DNA of 64,000 bases, from assembly GCA_048263775.1 (NCBI GenBank), contig JBLXDU010000002.1, forward strand, positions 62,001 through 126,000, read 5' to 3'. The DNA is from UBA1479 sp048263775 (GTDB taxonomy: Bacteria > Pseudomonadota > Alphaproteobacteria > Rhodospirillales > Casp-alpha2). Each line of letters starts with the position of its first letter. Position 1 is the stretch's first letter. A program made the position numbers and the translations under genes. Positions 16,199-24,819 of this stretch are shown piece after piece. Under the pieces are notes generated by a model. It saw only the letters and a list, made by a program, of their open reading frames with translations, did no database searches and had not been told where the DNA came from.

Positions 16199-17047
16199 CT
16201 AGCGGCGGGTCAAGGTAAAGCGGATCGGCACCTTGACCCAGCCCGCCACCGGGTTGCCGGAACGGGTCGCCGGGACGAACCGCCATCTGCGAACGGCGCG
16301 AACCGCCGCTTCATCGAAAGCCGGACTGCCGGATGATCCGGTTACGGCGATCTTCTCCGCCCGGCCTTGGGCCGAGACACGAACGGTCAACACCACCACG
16401 CTCTCACGGCCCCGGCGCAATTCGCTTCGGGGGTATTCCGGCGCCGGGTTGGAAAGATAGTCGGGGTAGGTCGCGGGATGGTCGATCAGGCCGGCTGTGC
16501 CGCTCCCGGTGCTGACCTTTCTTGCGACGGCGCCGCGTGTATCAAGGGCGGGCGCCGTCGCCATGACCCAAGCGGTCGGCGGCGCCTCAAGCCGGGGCTT
16601 GGGCGCCGAGCGGGGCGGTGTAGGGCGGGGCGGCCGCGCCGGAGGGTGAACCGTCACCAAACGGGGGCGAGGCTTCCGGATGGTTTGCGCGACCGGCGAC
16701 GGTCGGGGCGCTTCAACCATGTCGGCAGCATCCGCGACCGGCGCGGTCGCGGTCGGAACCGGGGCCGCCGGAAGCAAGACCGCGTCAACGGGCGCCGGCA
16801 AGTCCAGTGCAGGCGCGTTTTGCACCTCATCCAGTTCAGGCGAGGGCTCGGCGACCAGAGTTACATAGATCGGTGTTTCAATCGGTGGCCCGGGCGGGGG
16901 CACCCCCGGGGCGCTTCCGCCGGTTATCAGGAACCAGCCAAGCAGCATCGCATGGAGCCCGAGAGACCAAAGCCCGGCCAGGCCTGCGGCCGGGCTCAGT
17001 CCCTCGAATTGGCAACGACTGCCGGGATGCGGATCAGAACGTTGCAT
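16199..17047 (-). CDS. TonB-family energy transducer
   Basis: 282 residues: a short cytoplasmic start, one membrane helix (LWSLGLHAMLLGWFLI), a long Pro-rich periplasmic linker and a C-terminal TonB domain. The domain shows YPRSELRRGRESVVVLTV, then GSSGSPAFDEAAVRAVRRW and FRFV-type packing, ending at residue 282. It couples the inner-membrane proton gradient to outer-membrane receptors. Its start lies 14 bases inside the end of the copper receptor gene, so it is translated from the same transcript and is probably dedicated to that receptor. The exbB and exbD partners are not in the window. Confidence 0.9.
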   Translation of the reverse strand: MQRSDPHPGSRCQFEGLSPAAGLAGLWSLGLHAMLLGWFLITGGSAPGVPPPGPPIETPIYVTLVAEPSPELDEVQNAPALDLPAPVDAVLLPAAPVPTATAPVADAADMVEAPRPSPVAQTIRKPRPRLVTVHPPARPPRPTPPRSAPKPRLEAPPTAWVMATAPALDTRGAVARKVSTGSGTAGLIDHPATYPDYLSNPAPEYPRSELRRGRESVVVLTVRVSAQGRAEKIAVTGSSGSPAFDEAAVRAVRRWRFVPATRSGNPVAGWVKVPIRFTLTRR

Positions 17048-19199
17048 GGGCCCTTAAAAAGAACGACCGTCCGGGTTCGTTGATCTGAACCACTTCCGGA
17101 TCGAAGGCGTTCGACCGGCTCAGGTGGTTGGCATAAACCTTGTCGAATAGGTTGGTGATGCCAAAGCTGATCGATACGGGATGAAAGGCGACGACTTCGC
17201 TGTACAGATCGAAGACCGCATACCCTCCTGTTTTCTCCAGGTCCAAACCGCTGTTGTTGCCGTCCTCGATATCGGCGCGGGTCTGGCGACTGGCGGCCCG
17301 CATGCGCAGGCCGACCATCAGGTCTTCGGTGCGACGTTCAAGCGACGCGGTCAGTTCCAACGGCGGGATTTGGGCGATCGGTCGGTCGTCGTCCTCGTTC
17401 TCGCCATAGGTGAACGCGGCTTGTGCGGCGAACGACCATTTTTCCTTGAAGTGGACCCTGCCCGAGACTTCGAGCCCGGCTAGGTTGGCCGAAATGTTGC
17501 GGTAAACCGTGGCGTCATCGTTCAGCAGGATGCCGTCTTGGCCGCGGGCCCTATCGCGCAGGATGAAATCATTGACCCGGTCGTAGTAGACCGTGCCGCC
17601 GACCGACCAGTTGGATAACGCGGTTTCCACGCCGACGTCGACCTGATGATGCTTTTCAGGGGCGATGTCGGGGCGGCCGATCCAACGGCTGGCGGCTGTG
17701 GCGTTGTTCTGTGCGATGCCGCGTTCCGTCGCATCGGCGGTCCGCACGCTGCGGGACAGGCCGGCAAACAAGGTGTAGGCGTCGGACAGTTTGACCTGAT
17801 AGCGAAGCAACCCCCCGACGTTGTTTTCATGACGGTCGTTGGCCGTCACACCGTAATAGTTCTGATAGAGGGTGTTTGCGGATTGCGCCGGCATGATCGC
17901 CACCCGGTCCGCTTTGTCGGCGGAGAAGTCGACGCGATCATATCGCAGGCCAGCGATCAGGTTATGTCCCGGCGCCAGCGGGCGATCGACCTCGGCATAC
18001 AGGCCGACCTGCGACAGGTTGATGTCCGGCCAGGTGTAGGACTGGATGAGGGATTCGTCGTCGCTGTTGACGGCTTCCCGGGCCCCCATGAAGCGCACGG
18101 CGTCACGGTTGTTGACCTGTACGTCGGTGCCCAGTTTAAAGTTAAAGCCGTGGCTTTCGCCATTCAGGCTCAATGCCCCGCCGAAAGTGTCGGAATCGGA
18201 ATTGACCTTCATGACAGTGCCGGTTCGGGTGCGCAGGCTGTAGTTGTCCATGACGTGATCGACTGCGCCGCCGTAGGCGGAAACGTCGAGCCGGCTGATC
18301 AGTCCGCCCGGCGCGAAGTCGTGCCCGAGACTGCCTCGAAGGACGAGAGTTTCGGACAAGGGCGAATCCATGCCGGTTCCCGCGAACAGGGCGTCTTCCA
18401 GCCGTTCCGTCTGAACGCTCAGGCGGATCAGGTCATCATTGGTTGGCGTCAGGCCCACCTCCGCCCGGCCGCCGTGGCTGGAAAAGGACGATCGGATGCT
18501 GCGGTTGGCGCCGTCACGATAATCCTGGGCGTACTCATAGTTCGCTTCCGCCCGCAGATAACCCCAGTCGGCCCCGGCGGCGACGTCGCCACCGGTGCTG
18601 CGCGTCCAGGCGTTGGAATTGAGCCCGCCGTAGACTGAGCCCTGAAAGGCCTTATCGCCAAGGAAGACGGGGGATTTTCGCGTGGCGCGCACGGTGCCGC
18701 CGGGCCCGCCGGGGCCGCTGGTCACGGTGGCGTATCCCTTGTCGACGATCAGGCTGTCGATCCCGTCCACAGACAGATAGGCGGTCGGCGGGTCCATCCG
18801 GTTCGGGCAGCCGCCGTGGATGAAGGCGCCGTCGTCGATAATGTTGATCCGGGTCTGTGACTGGCCCCGGATGTAGGGCTCGCCACCGTGCCCGCCGATG
18901 CGGCCAAGGCTGATGCCGGGGATGGACTGCAGCACGTCGGCCGCGTCGGCCGCCGGAAACAGATAGTCAACAATCGGGTTCAGGGCCGTCCGGTTCGGTG
19001 CCGGTTGCGTCCCATGGACGTGGACGACCGGCAACGTAACCGTGGCATCCGGGGCCGTGTCGTCGGTGTTCGGAGGTTGGGCGCCGGCCGGGATCGGGTC
19101 TTTCGTCGGTTCCTGGGCCAGCGTGGTGCCGTGCGTGATGACCACGGTCGCAATTGCGGCGGCTACCGACAGGCAGCCCCGAAGGGTATTGATAGACAT
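17034..19199 (-). CDS. TonB-dependent copper receptor, OprC/NosA type
   Basis: 721 residues from the ATG at 19199 (GGAG 8 bases upstream). Signal peptide about 1-29, plug domain about 55-175 and a beta-barrel ending in a terminal Phe. The plug holds FIHGGCPNRMDPPTAY, the hallmark of OprC/NosA copper receptors, with CxxxM at Cys131 and Met135. The barrel carries HVM at His315 and Met317. These correspond in type and spacing to the CxxxM-HxM copper site known for Pseudomonas OprC. The protein should import copper across the outer membrane. tonB follows with a 14-base overlap, and a DUF2946-like gene precedes it. Confidence 0.93.
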   Translation of the reverse strand: MSINTLRGCLSVAAAIATVVITHGTTLAQEPTKDPIPAGAQPPNTDDTAPDATVTLPVVHVHGTQPAPNRTALNPIVDYLFPAADAADVLQSIPGISLGRIGGHGGEPYIRGQSQTRINIIDDGAFIHGGCPNRMDPPTAYLSVDGIDSLIVDKGYATVTSGPGGPGGTVRATRKSPVFLGDKAFQGSVYGGLNSNAWTRSTGGDVAAGADWGYLRAEANYEYAQDYRDGANRSIRSSFSSHGGRAEVGLTPTNDDLIRLSVQTERLEDALFAGTGMDSPLSETLVLRGSLGHDFAPGGLISRLDVSAYGGAVDHVMDNYSLRTRTGTVMKVNSDSDTFGGALSLNGESHGFNFKLGTDVQVNNRDAVRFMGAREAVNSDDESLIQSYTWPDINLSQVGLYAEVDRPLAPGHNLIAGLRYDRVDFSADKADRVAIMPAQSANTLYQNYYGVTANDRHENNVGGLLRYQVKLSDAYTLFAGLSRSVRTADATERGIAQNNATAASRWIGRPDIAPEKHHQVDVGVETALSNWSVGGTVYYDRVNDFILRDRARGQDGILLNDDATVYRNISANLAGLEVSGRVHFKEKWSFAAQAAFTYGENEDDDRPIAQIPPLELTASLERRTEDLMVGLRMRAASRQTRADIEDGNNSGLDLEKTGGYAVFDLYSEVVAFHPVSISFGITNLFDKVYANHLSRSNAFDPEVVQINEPGRSFFLRAHATF

Positions 19200-19217
19200 G
19201 TATTCATTCTCCGCGAA

Positions 19218-19241
19218 GGGGCGTGCGCGAGGTGACGCCCC
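19218..19241 (-). other. Stem-loop in the copper receptor leader
   Basis: A perfect 7-base inverted repeat GGGGCGT/ACGCCCC (19218-19224 and 19235-19241) lies just upstream of the receptor ribosome site. It could fold in the mRNA leader or serve as an operator. No known copper-regulator box was recognised. Confidence 0.35.
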
Positions 19242-19328
19242 GATCATCCAAGCCGGACGACAGCTACGATCCTGGTTCCGATTTCGAAGAACAGGGTCGG
19301 ACAGCCGCCAGAACGGCGGGGTTCGGTT

Positions 19329-19763
19329 TTACGCGGAGAGGTGTGGCGGGCCGCGGGGCGCTTGAACACGGCCAGGCGTCTGGTCATTGTAAACAAGGTC
19401 TGCCGCCGGAAGTTGCGGGCGGAGACGTTTCCAGGTCAGCACCTGCCAGATGCGGGCGGTCAGGCCGTCGGGGGCACAGGCCGCCGGATGGGCACAGAGC
19501 ACGCAGGTGCCGCGGGCCCCATTATGTTTGCTTTTCTGGGACGGGTCTTTGCTTTGCGGGCGCTGCTGTGAACAGATTCCGGCGCGAAGATCGGCATAGA
19601 GATCGGCTTCTTCGGACGATCGAGGGGTTGGAAGCGCCAGGACGGCGAGAAGGGGAATAAGATAGCTTAGAAGAACGAGGGAACTGGCCACGCCCCGCAG
19701 GCGCGAGGAACGGCGCTTGCGTGTCGGGGGCGTGGCGCCCTTGCTAGTCGCTGCAAAATACAT
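19329..19763 (-). CDS. DUF2946-like small membrane/exported protein
   Basis: 144 residues from the ATG at 19763; a GTG at 19691 is an alternative. A hydrophobic segment SSLVLLSYLIPLLAVLAL lies near the N-terminus, followed by LYADLRAGICSQQ and the Cys-rich CVLCAHPAAC. This arrangement, one helix then an ICS motif and a CxxC-like cluster, fits the DUF2946 family, often found beside copper TonB receptors. A predicted promoter sits almost at the ATG, so the message may be leaderless. Copper binding by the cysteines is an inference. It lies 130 bases upstream of the receptor on the same strand. Confidence 0.6.
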   Translation of the reverse strand: MYFAATSKGATPPTRKRRSSRLRGVASSLVLLSYLIPLLAVLALPTPRSSEEADLYADLRAGICSQQRPQSKDPSQKSKHNGARGTCVLCAHPAACAPDGLTARIWQVLTWKRLRPQLPAADLVYNDQTPGRVQAPRGPPHLSA

Positions 19764-19771
19764 AACGCAAC

Positions 19772-19799
19772 TGTATAACGTGGGTCTTCGCAGGCGCAA
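19772..19799 (-). promoter_or_regulatory. Predicted promoter of the copper-uptake operon
   Basis: On the minus strand TTGCGC (19799-19794), a 16-base spacer and TATACA (19777-19772). Initiation would fall about two bases before the ATG at 19763, giving a leaderless transcript unless the GTG start at 19691 is used. Confidence 0.45.
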
Positions 19800-19838
19800 T
19801 AGACGTTGTCGGTTTTCGTCCAGAAACTTTGATGATTT

Positions 19839-21584
19839 TCAGGAAGACGCGATCACGTCGAAGGCGACGGAGAGCCGTTCCACGGGGGCATGGAACGGCA
19901 CCGTCTCGTGGTACAGGTAGCTCGGAAACAGCAGCATCAGCCCCTCCCGGGGGCGGGCCCGCGTCGTGATCGGTTCCCGCGTCGTGTGGAAATCCGCAGG
20001 CGGCCGACCGAATTCGATCCAGCCCTGATGGTCCGGATCGTCGTCGCGCACGACATCCGGAATTTCCGGATAATAGACGCCGGAAAGCCAGGCCGCCGGG
20101 TGGATATGGGCGATCTGATGGCCCCGGTCTTCCATGACCACGCCCCAGATCGACAGTGCCAGTTTGTCCGGCCGCTGCGCCAGGAACGGATGATCGGGTT
20201 CCGGCGGCAGGGCCCGGCGATAGGCCTCAACCGCCCTCAGAATGGTTTGTTCCAGCCCGGCCACGGGGCCCTTGTCGCCGATCGTCAGTTCCCCTGAATG
20301 GCGCCCCCGGCGTGTGGCGTGACTGGCGGGCGCATAGATGAGGGACGGATGGGCGCGCAGATGGCGAGCCAAGGCGGCGTTGAAATCGGCGACGCTGGCA
20401 AAGCCCTCGGGCGGCGAAATCTCTATCGGCCTCAGCAATCTTTCAAAATCCAACAGCCGTGCCGCGCCGGCCCGGTCGCCGGCTTCGTTCATGGCGATGG
20501 CCTGGAACGCCAGGGCCGAGGTATTGCCCGGATGGCTGGCAAGAAAGGACGCCGTCTCAGTTACGGCATCCTCGGGTCGGCGCATCTCCAGCAAAAGATC
20601 GCCCAGGTTGACCCGGGCCTTATCGTAATCGGGGGCGAGGGCGATGGCTTTTCGCGAGGCTTCGAGGGCATCGTCCAGTCGCCCCAGTTCGCGCAGCGCA
20701 TAGGCGATGTTGACCTGGGCGCCCGCATGGCCGGGTTTGCGGGTCAGCACGGCCTCGTACTCGGTGATGGCTTCTTCCGGATGGCCCGTCTCCTGCAACA
20801 GGGTGCCCAGGTTGTAGCGCGCATCGGGGCTGTTCGGTTCCGCCGCCAGGGCCTGGGCATAGGCGGCGCGGGCCTCCAATGGCTTGCCCGTTTCCTGCAG
20901 CACGGCACCCCGGTTGGTCGCCGCGCCGGCATGACCCGGCTGGGCCTTGAGGGCCGCGTCATACTGGGCAAGGGCATCGGACAGACGGTTCAAGGCCTTC
21001 AGGATATTTCCCAGGTGGAACAGCGCCTCGGCGTGATCGGGTTGATGGGCCAGAATGTGGCGGAAGGCGGCTTCGGCCTCCGTGAACTTGCCCGACACCT
21101 CCAACAGAACGCCCAGGTTGAAGCGCGCGCCCGTATGGTTTGGGTCGGTCCTCAGGACTGCACGATAGGCAGCCTCTGCGGCATCCCACTGGCCCATGTC
21201 GGACAGTACGTTACCCCGATTCATCAACGCCTCCCCGTGGCCGGGATGAAAGGCCAGGGCCGTGTCGAACAGGGTCAAGGCCTCGGCCCGGTCACCCAGG
21301 TGAAAGGCGGCGACGCCGGTGATGTTGAGGGCGTCCGCGTCGTCCGGTGCGGCCATTAAGGCGTCGCGCCCGGCGGCCAATGCCGCCCGCCAGTCGCCTT
21401 GGGCCAGCGCCCGGCGGCCCGTGTCCAGCAAGGCATCAATGGCCGGTGGGGCGAAGCCGGCAAGTCCCGGCGCGGCCGGGGCCGGTTGCGGCTGCGGGCG
21501 GGGTTTTGTCGCGGGCGCGGGCGGGGACGCGCGCTTGCGCTTTTTCGATGCTCCCGGATTGGCCCGCCGCTTCTGCTTTTTCAC
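19839..21584 (-). CDS. TPR protein with C-terminal 2OG-Fe(II) oxygenase-like domain
   Basis: About 581 residues. I take the GTG at 21584 as start: GGAG lies 8 bases upstream and it overlaps the preceding stop as GTGA, whereas the ATG at 21674 lies deep inside the upstream gene. After a basic Pro/Lys-rich start, roughly nine TPR units fill residues 50-380 (for example ALLDTGRRALAQGDWRAAL). The C-terminal 200 residues match the putative 2OG-Fe(II) oxygenase type, with an HxH-like HIHPAAWLSGVYYPE and a distal His in SYLYHETVPF. Such proteins may hydroxylate proteins held by the TPR; the target is unknown. Confidence 0.8.
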   Translation of the reverse strand: MKKQKRRANPGASKKRKRASPPAPATKPRPQPQPAPAAPGLAGFAPPAIDALLDTGRRALAQGDWRAALAAGRDALMAAPDDADALNITGVAAFHLGDRAEALTLFDTALAFHPGHGEALMNRGNVLSDMGQWDAAEAAYRAVLRTDPNHTGARFNLGVLLEVSGKFTEAEAAFRHILAHQPDHAEALFHLGNILKALNRLSDALAQYDAALKAQPGHAGAATNRGAVLQETGKPLEARAAYAQALAAEPNSPDARYNLGTLLQETGHPEEAITEYEAVLTRKPGHAGAQVNIAYALRELGRLDDALEASRKAIALAPDYDKARVNLGDLLLEMRRPEDAVTETASFLASHPGNTSALAFQAIAMNEAGDRAGAARLLDFERLLRPIEISPPEGFASVADFNAALARHLRAHPSLIYAPASHATRRGRHSGELTIGDKGPVAGLEQTILRAVEAYRRALPPEPDHPFLAQRPDKLALSIWGVVMEDRGHQIAHIHPAAWLSGVYYPEIPDVVRDDDPDHQGWIEFGRPPADFHTTREPITTRARPREGLMLLFPSYLYHETVPFHAPVERLSVAFDVIASS

Positions 21585-21931
21585 TTTGGCGGCTCCGGAC
21601 CGTGGACCGGGGGTGCCGGGGCGGGGGCCTTGGTCTCTGAATTTGCGGCACCGGGCTTGTCCTTCTGTCCCCATTCCATGGATCTCAGAACTTTCTGGAA
21701 TTCACCGGGCAAGCGGGCGCGTTCTTCCGGGCTGGCGACGGCCCACAGTGCGATCCAGGCCGCCAGCGTAAGAAAGCAGAAGGCCGTGAACAATTTGCCG
21801 CCCAGCGGCGCCACGCGGGTGTCGAACCAATGGCGCAGGGGGGCGTCGCCGGTCAGGAACCGACGGCGCAGCAGGACGCCAGCCACGGCGGCGAGCACCA
21901 GAATGACGACGAGTTTCCAACCGTTTTCCAT
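21581..21931 (-). CDS. Small two-helix membrane protein, unknown
   Basis: 116 residues with two membrane segments: WKLVVILVLAAVAGVLL near the N-terminus and LFTAFCFLTLAAWIALWAVA around residues 48-67. A hydrophilic Pro-rich tail follows (APAPAPPVHGPEPP). Not recognised as a named family. It overlaps the next gene (TPR-oxygenase) by four bases and lies nine bases after yjbQ-family gene on the same strand, so the three probably share a transcript. A role in placing the downstream oxygenase at the membrane is only a guess from coupling. Confidence 0.65.
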   Translation of the reverse strand: MENGWKLVVILVLAAVAGVLLRRRFLTGDAPLRHWFDTRVAPLGGKLFTAFCFLTLAAWIALWAVASPEERARLPGEFQKVLRSMEWGQKDKPGAANSETKAPAPAPPVHGPEPPK

Positions 21932-21940
21932 GTGCTGATC

Positions 21941-22360
21941 CTATTCGCCCGCGAGGTGCATCAACACCCGGCGGCGATGTGCCTGGCGGCGGTGTTCGAA
22001 CAGATAAATGCCCTGCCAGGTGCCGAGCATCACTTGGCCAACGGCCATGGGGATCGATAACTGCACGTTGGTCAGGGCGCTGCGGATATGGGCGGGCATG
22101 TCGTCGGGGCCTTCTGCGGTGTGGCGGTAAAGGGTGGGATCCTCCTTCACCAGTCGTTCGAAAAAGGTCTGCAGATCGCGGCATACGTCCGGGTCGGCGT
22201 TTTCCTGAATGGTCAGGGAGGCGCTGGTATGACGGCAATACAGGGTCAGCAGCCCCGTCGTCATTCCCTGGCCAGCGGCCCAGGCCGCGACGTCACGGGT
22301 AATCTCGTAAAGGCCGGGACCATCGGTGGCCACGCCGAGTTCATGCTGCGCCTGTCGCAT
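21941..22360 (-). CDS. YjbQ / UPF0047 family enzyme
   Basis: 139 residues, the usual length of the family. The signature CRHTSASLTIQENADPDV and the later DDMPAHIRSALT plus the GTWQGIYLFEHR strand are diagnostic of YjbQ (UPF0047). Members have been described as secondary thiamine-phosphate synthases, a side activity; the physiological substrate is still uncertain. Likely cytoplasmic trimer. It starts the minus-strand run yjbQ-like, small membrane protein, TPR-oxygenase, and is divergent from mmcB with an 88-base gap. Confidence 0.93.
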   Translation of the reverse strand: MRQAQHELGVATDGPGLYEITRDVAAWAAGQGMTTGLLTLYCRHTSASLTIQENADPDVCRDLQTFFERLVKEDPTLYRHTAEGPDDMPAHIRSALTNVQLSIPMAVGQVMLGTWQGIYLFEHRRQAHRRRVLMHLAGE

Positions 22361-22442
22361 GGGGGATGCTTAGCCTTCCCCAACCCTGGCGGCAAGGACT
22401 TGTCATATCCGCGCCGGACGGGTAATCAGGTCGACAGGAAAA

Positions 22443-22457
22443 GAACATATGATGAAC
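22443..22457 (+). promoter_or_regulatory. LexA-type (SOS) box over the mmcB start
   Basis: GAAC (22443-22446), seven bases, GAAC (22454-22457): the alphaproteobacterial LexA operator pattern. It covers the end of the ribosome site and both candidate start codons of mmcB. mmcB is an SOS gene in Caulobacter, which makes chance less likely. Confidence 0.6.
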
Positions 22458-22910
22458 GAAATTGATGCCCGCGATAATCTGTCCCTGCCGGACGCACCAC
22501 GCCCGCAGGTGACCCAAGGCGTGACCCGGGGCGTCGTGCGCCTGCTCTGGCGCATGGGGTTCAGCCCGCTCACGGAATTCAAGCTGACGTCACGCCGTCG
22601 CATCGACGTGGCCGGCCTGAACGGCCAGGGCCGGTTTCTGTTCGTCGAGGTTAAATCGTCGGTCGAGGATTTCCGCGCCGACGGGAAATGGCACGAATAT
22701 CCAGATTTCTGCGACGGGTTCTATTTCGCCGTGCCGCCAGGGTTTCCCCAGGACATCCTACCGATGAATGCCGGGCTGATCGTCGCGGATGCTCATGACG
22801 GGGCGATCCTGAGGTCGGCCGACGAAACGCCCATGAACGGCAACCGCCGGCGCAAACAGACTCTGACCTTCGCCCGCGCGGCGGCGGACCGGTTGGTGCG
22901 CGGCGTTTAG
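22449..22910 (+). CDS. mmcB: MmcB-family DNA repair protein
   Basis: 153 residues with a nuclease-like core: LTEFKLTSRRRIDVAGLNGQG, then FLFVEVKSSVEDFRADGKW. The Asp and ExK arrangement is that of the PD-(D/E)XK fold. The final segment RRRKQTLTFARAAADRLV is also typical of MmcB, an alphaproteobacterial protein linked to mitomycin C resistance and the SOS response. AGGAAAAG precedes the first of two adjacent ATGs (22449 and 22452). A GAAC-N7-GAAC box lies over the start. The gene ends four bases into the convergent ada gene, itself a DNA alkylation repair gene. Confidence 0.9.
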   Translation: MMNEIDARDNLSLPDAPRPQVTQGVTRGVVRLLWRMGFSPLTEFKLTSRRRIDVAGLNGQGRFLFVEVKSSVEDFRADGKWHEYPDFCDGFYFAVPPGFPQDILPMNAGLIVADAHDGAILRSADETPMNGNRRRKQTLTFARAAADRLVRGV

Positions 22911-23974
22911 GTCTTCCGCCCCCGTTCGCGGGCAAGAAGTGCCCGTTTCCGCGCGACGCCCCAGCGGTATCCTGTCAGCGATCCGTTGGAGCCTACGGCG
23001 CGGTGGCAGGGAATAACCAGGGAGACCGGGTTGGTTGCACAGGCACGGCCGACGGCGCGGGCGGCGCCGTCGTTGCCTAGTTCCGCCGCCAGTTCACCGT
23101 AGGTCCGCGTCTCTCCCGCCGGGATCGCGGCCAGGGCCTGCCAGACCCGCCATTGAAAGGCCGTCGCCCGCACGTCCAGCGGCAGGGATTGCGCCGTATC
23201 GGCCCCGTCCAAAAAGGCGACCACGCCTTCCATCAGGGGTTTCAGGGTCGCGTCGTCGCGGGTGATCTCGGCCAGGGGAAAATCACGGCGCAGTTCGGAT
23301 TCCAGAGCGCCGTCGTCGTCGGCCAGCGCAACCATGCAGAGCCCCTTGTCCGTTGCCGCCGCCAGTACCTGGCCCAAAGGTCCCTCTGCGATGGCAAAGC
23401 GGATCGTGGCCCCGCGTCCGCCGGCGGCATAGCTTGCCGGCGTCATGCCCAGCACCGCCGCGGATTTCTCATAGACCCGGGATGCGGAGCCGTATCCGGC
23501 GCCGTAAAGCGCCCCCGCTACGCCGCCGCCTGCCTTCAATCCCCGGCGCAGGCGTTCCGCCTTCACCGCGTCGCCGTATTGCTTGGGGCTGACACCGACC
23601 ATGGCCAGAAACATGCGCTGCAGGTGAAAAGGGCTGTAGCCCGTGGCCTCGGCCAGGGTGTCCAGGGGCGGGGGGATCTCGGCCGCCTCAATCAGGCGGC
23701 AGGCCTCGGCCACGGCGGCAAGGCGCGGGTCGACGATGCGGTCGTTGTCCGGGCGGCAGCGCTTACAGGGGCGGAACCCCGCACTTTCCGCCTGCGTGCC
23801 CGTGTCGAAGAAGCGGACGTTGTCCCGCTTGGGCCGGCGCGAGGCACAGCCCGGCGTGCAATAGACGCCCGTGGTGGTGACGGCATAGACGAAATCGCCA
23901 CCGGTGCGGCGGTCCTGAACTTGGCGCCAGCGGTCGTCATCAAGGGCCGGGTCTTGGTGTGTTGTGTGATCCAT
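22907..23974 (-). CDS. ada: Bifunctional DNA repair methyltransferase and transcription activator Ada
   Basis: 355 residues, the full Ada layout. The N-terminal zinc domain has Cys39, Cys43, Cys70 and Cys73; Cys39 (GVYCTPGC) is the phosphotriester acceptor. An AraC-type helix-turn-helix follows (about 85-180: GYSPFHLQRMFLAMVGVSPKQY). The C-terminal O6-methylguanine methyltransferase domain carries the acceptor Cys323 in IPCHRAV, followed by GSLTGYRWG. It removes methyl groups from DNA and, once methylated, activates adaptive-response genes. The gene appears monocistronic and converges on mmcB. No Ada box was identified upstream. Confidence 0.97.
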   Translation of the reverse strand: MDHTTHQDPALDDDRWRQVQDRRTGGDFVYAVTTTGVYCTPGCASRRPKRDNVRFFDTGTQAESAGFRPCKRCRPDNDRIVDPRLAAVAEACRLIEAAEIPPPLDTLAEATGYSPFHLQRMFLAMVGVSPKQYGDAVKAERLRRGLKAGGGVAGALYGAGYGSASRVYEKSAAVLGMTPASYAAGGRGATIRFAIAEGPLGQVLAAATDKGLCMVALADDDGALESELRRDFPLAEITRDDATLKPLMEGVVAFLDGADTAQSLPLDVRATAFQWRVWQALAAIPAGETRTYGELAAELGNDGAARAVGRACATNPVSLVIPCHRAVGSNGSLTGYRWGVARKRALLARERGRKT

Positions 23975-24030
23975 GGGGAAAGCCTACGCCCAAGGCCTGG
24001 ATCAGGCCATCCGAAGCTTGCGGGGTAATT

Positions 24031-24819
24031 CTAATCCGAGACAGGGCCGACCAGAAACAGCGCCGATCCCTCGTCGCGCAGCCATTTTCGGCAGGCGTCC
24101 ATGTCGTCCGCCAGATCGCGCACCAGAGCCCAGAACCGGGGGCCGTGGTTGTGTTCGCGGATATGGGCGACCTCATGGGCGACGACGTAACGCAGCACCC
24201 GTTCCGGGGCCAGCACCAGGCGCCAGGAGAAGTTCAGGTTGCCGTTAACGGCGCAGGAGCCCCAGCGGCTTTTCGTGTCGCGCAGGGTAATTCGCCCGGC
24301 GGTGACGCCGAGGGCCGCCGTGGCGTCCTCGACACAGGGAAGGATGCGGCGCCGGGCATCCCGCTTCAACCAGTCGGCAAGCCGCCGTGGCAGATGTTCG
24401 GCCTGGCCGGTGACGTGGATTTCCCCTTGGTCACCGCTGTCCTCGACCCAAACACCGCCGCGCGCGTCCGGGCGGTGGCGGATCATATGCGGGCAGCCGA
24501 GATAGGGAATGACCTGGCCGTCGGTGAAGGGCAGGGGCTTGGGGGCGGAGGCCAGACGGGCGTGGACCCAACCCGCCTGTTTCTCGGCGAAGGCGTGGGC
24601 CTCCGAGTCCGAGACCCAGGGTGGGCAGGTCACCACCGCCGTCCCCGTTGCCGGGTCGGCACGCAGGATCAGACGCTTGGCGCGCTTGTTGCGGCGGATG
24701 GTGAGCGGCACCGTGCCGCCGTCGGCGCGGTCAAGGCCGTGGCCCAGGGTCTGTAAGGTCCGGCCGCTCCCGCCGTCGGTCAACTCAGGCCGCTTCTGCC
24801 ATGGCCAGGCCGGCGCCAT
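24031..24819 (-). CDS. YgjP/SprT-like zinc metallopeptidase
   Basis: 262 residues. The C-terminal half carries the YgjP (DUF45) metalloprotease core: LRDTKSRWGSCAVNGNLNF, then VVAHEVAHIREHNHGPRFW with the HExxH zinc site and the third ligand histidine further along. The N-terminus has the family start VPLTIRRNKRAKRLILR. The ATG at 24819 has AGGAATACG before it and lies 35 bases inside the end of the DapA-family gene. Such proteins resemble the Spartan DNA-protein crosslink proteases, but the bacterial role is uncertain. Two DNA repair genes lie immediately downstream; whether that matters is unknown. Confidence 0.88.
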   Translation of the reverse strand: MAPAWPWQKRPELTDGGSGRTLQTLGHGLDRADGGTVPLTIRRNKRAKRLILRADPATGTAVVTCPPWVSDSEAHAFAEKQAGWVHARLASAPKPLPFTDGQVIPYLGCPHMIRHRPDARGGVWVEDSGDQGEIHVTGQAEHLPRRLADWLKRDARRRILPCVEDATAALGVTAGRITLRDTKSRWGSCAVNGNLNFSWRLVLAPERVLRYVVAHEVAHIREHNHGPRFWALVRDLADDMDACRKWLRDEGSALFLVGPVSD

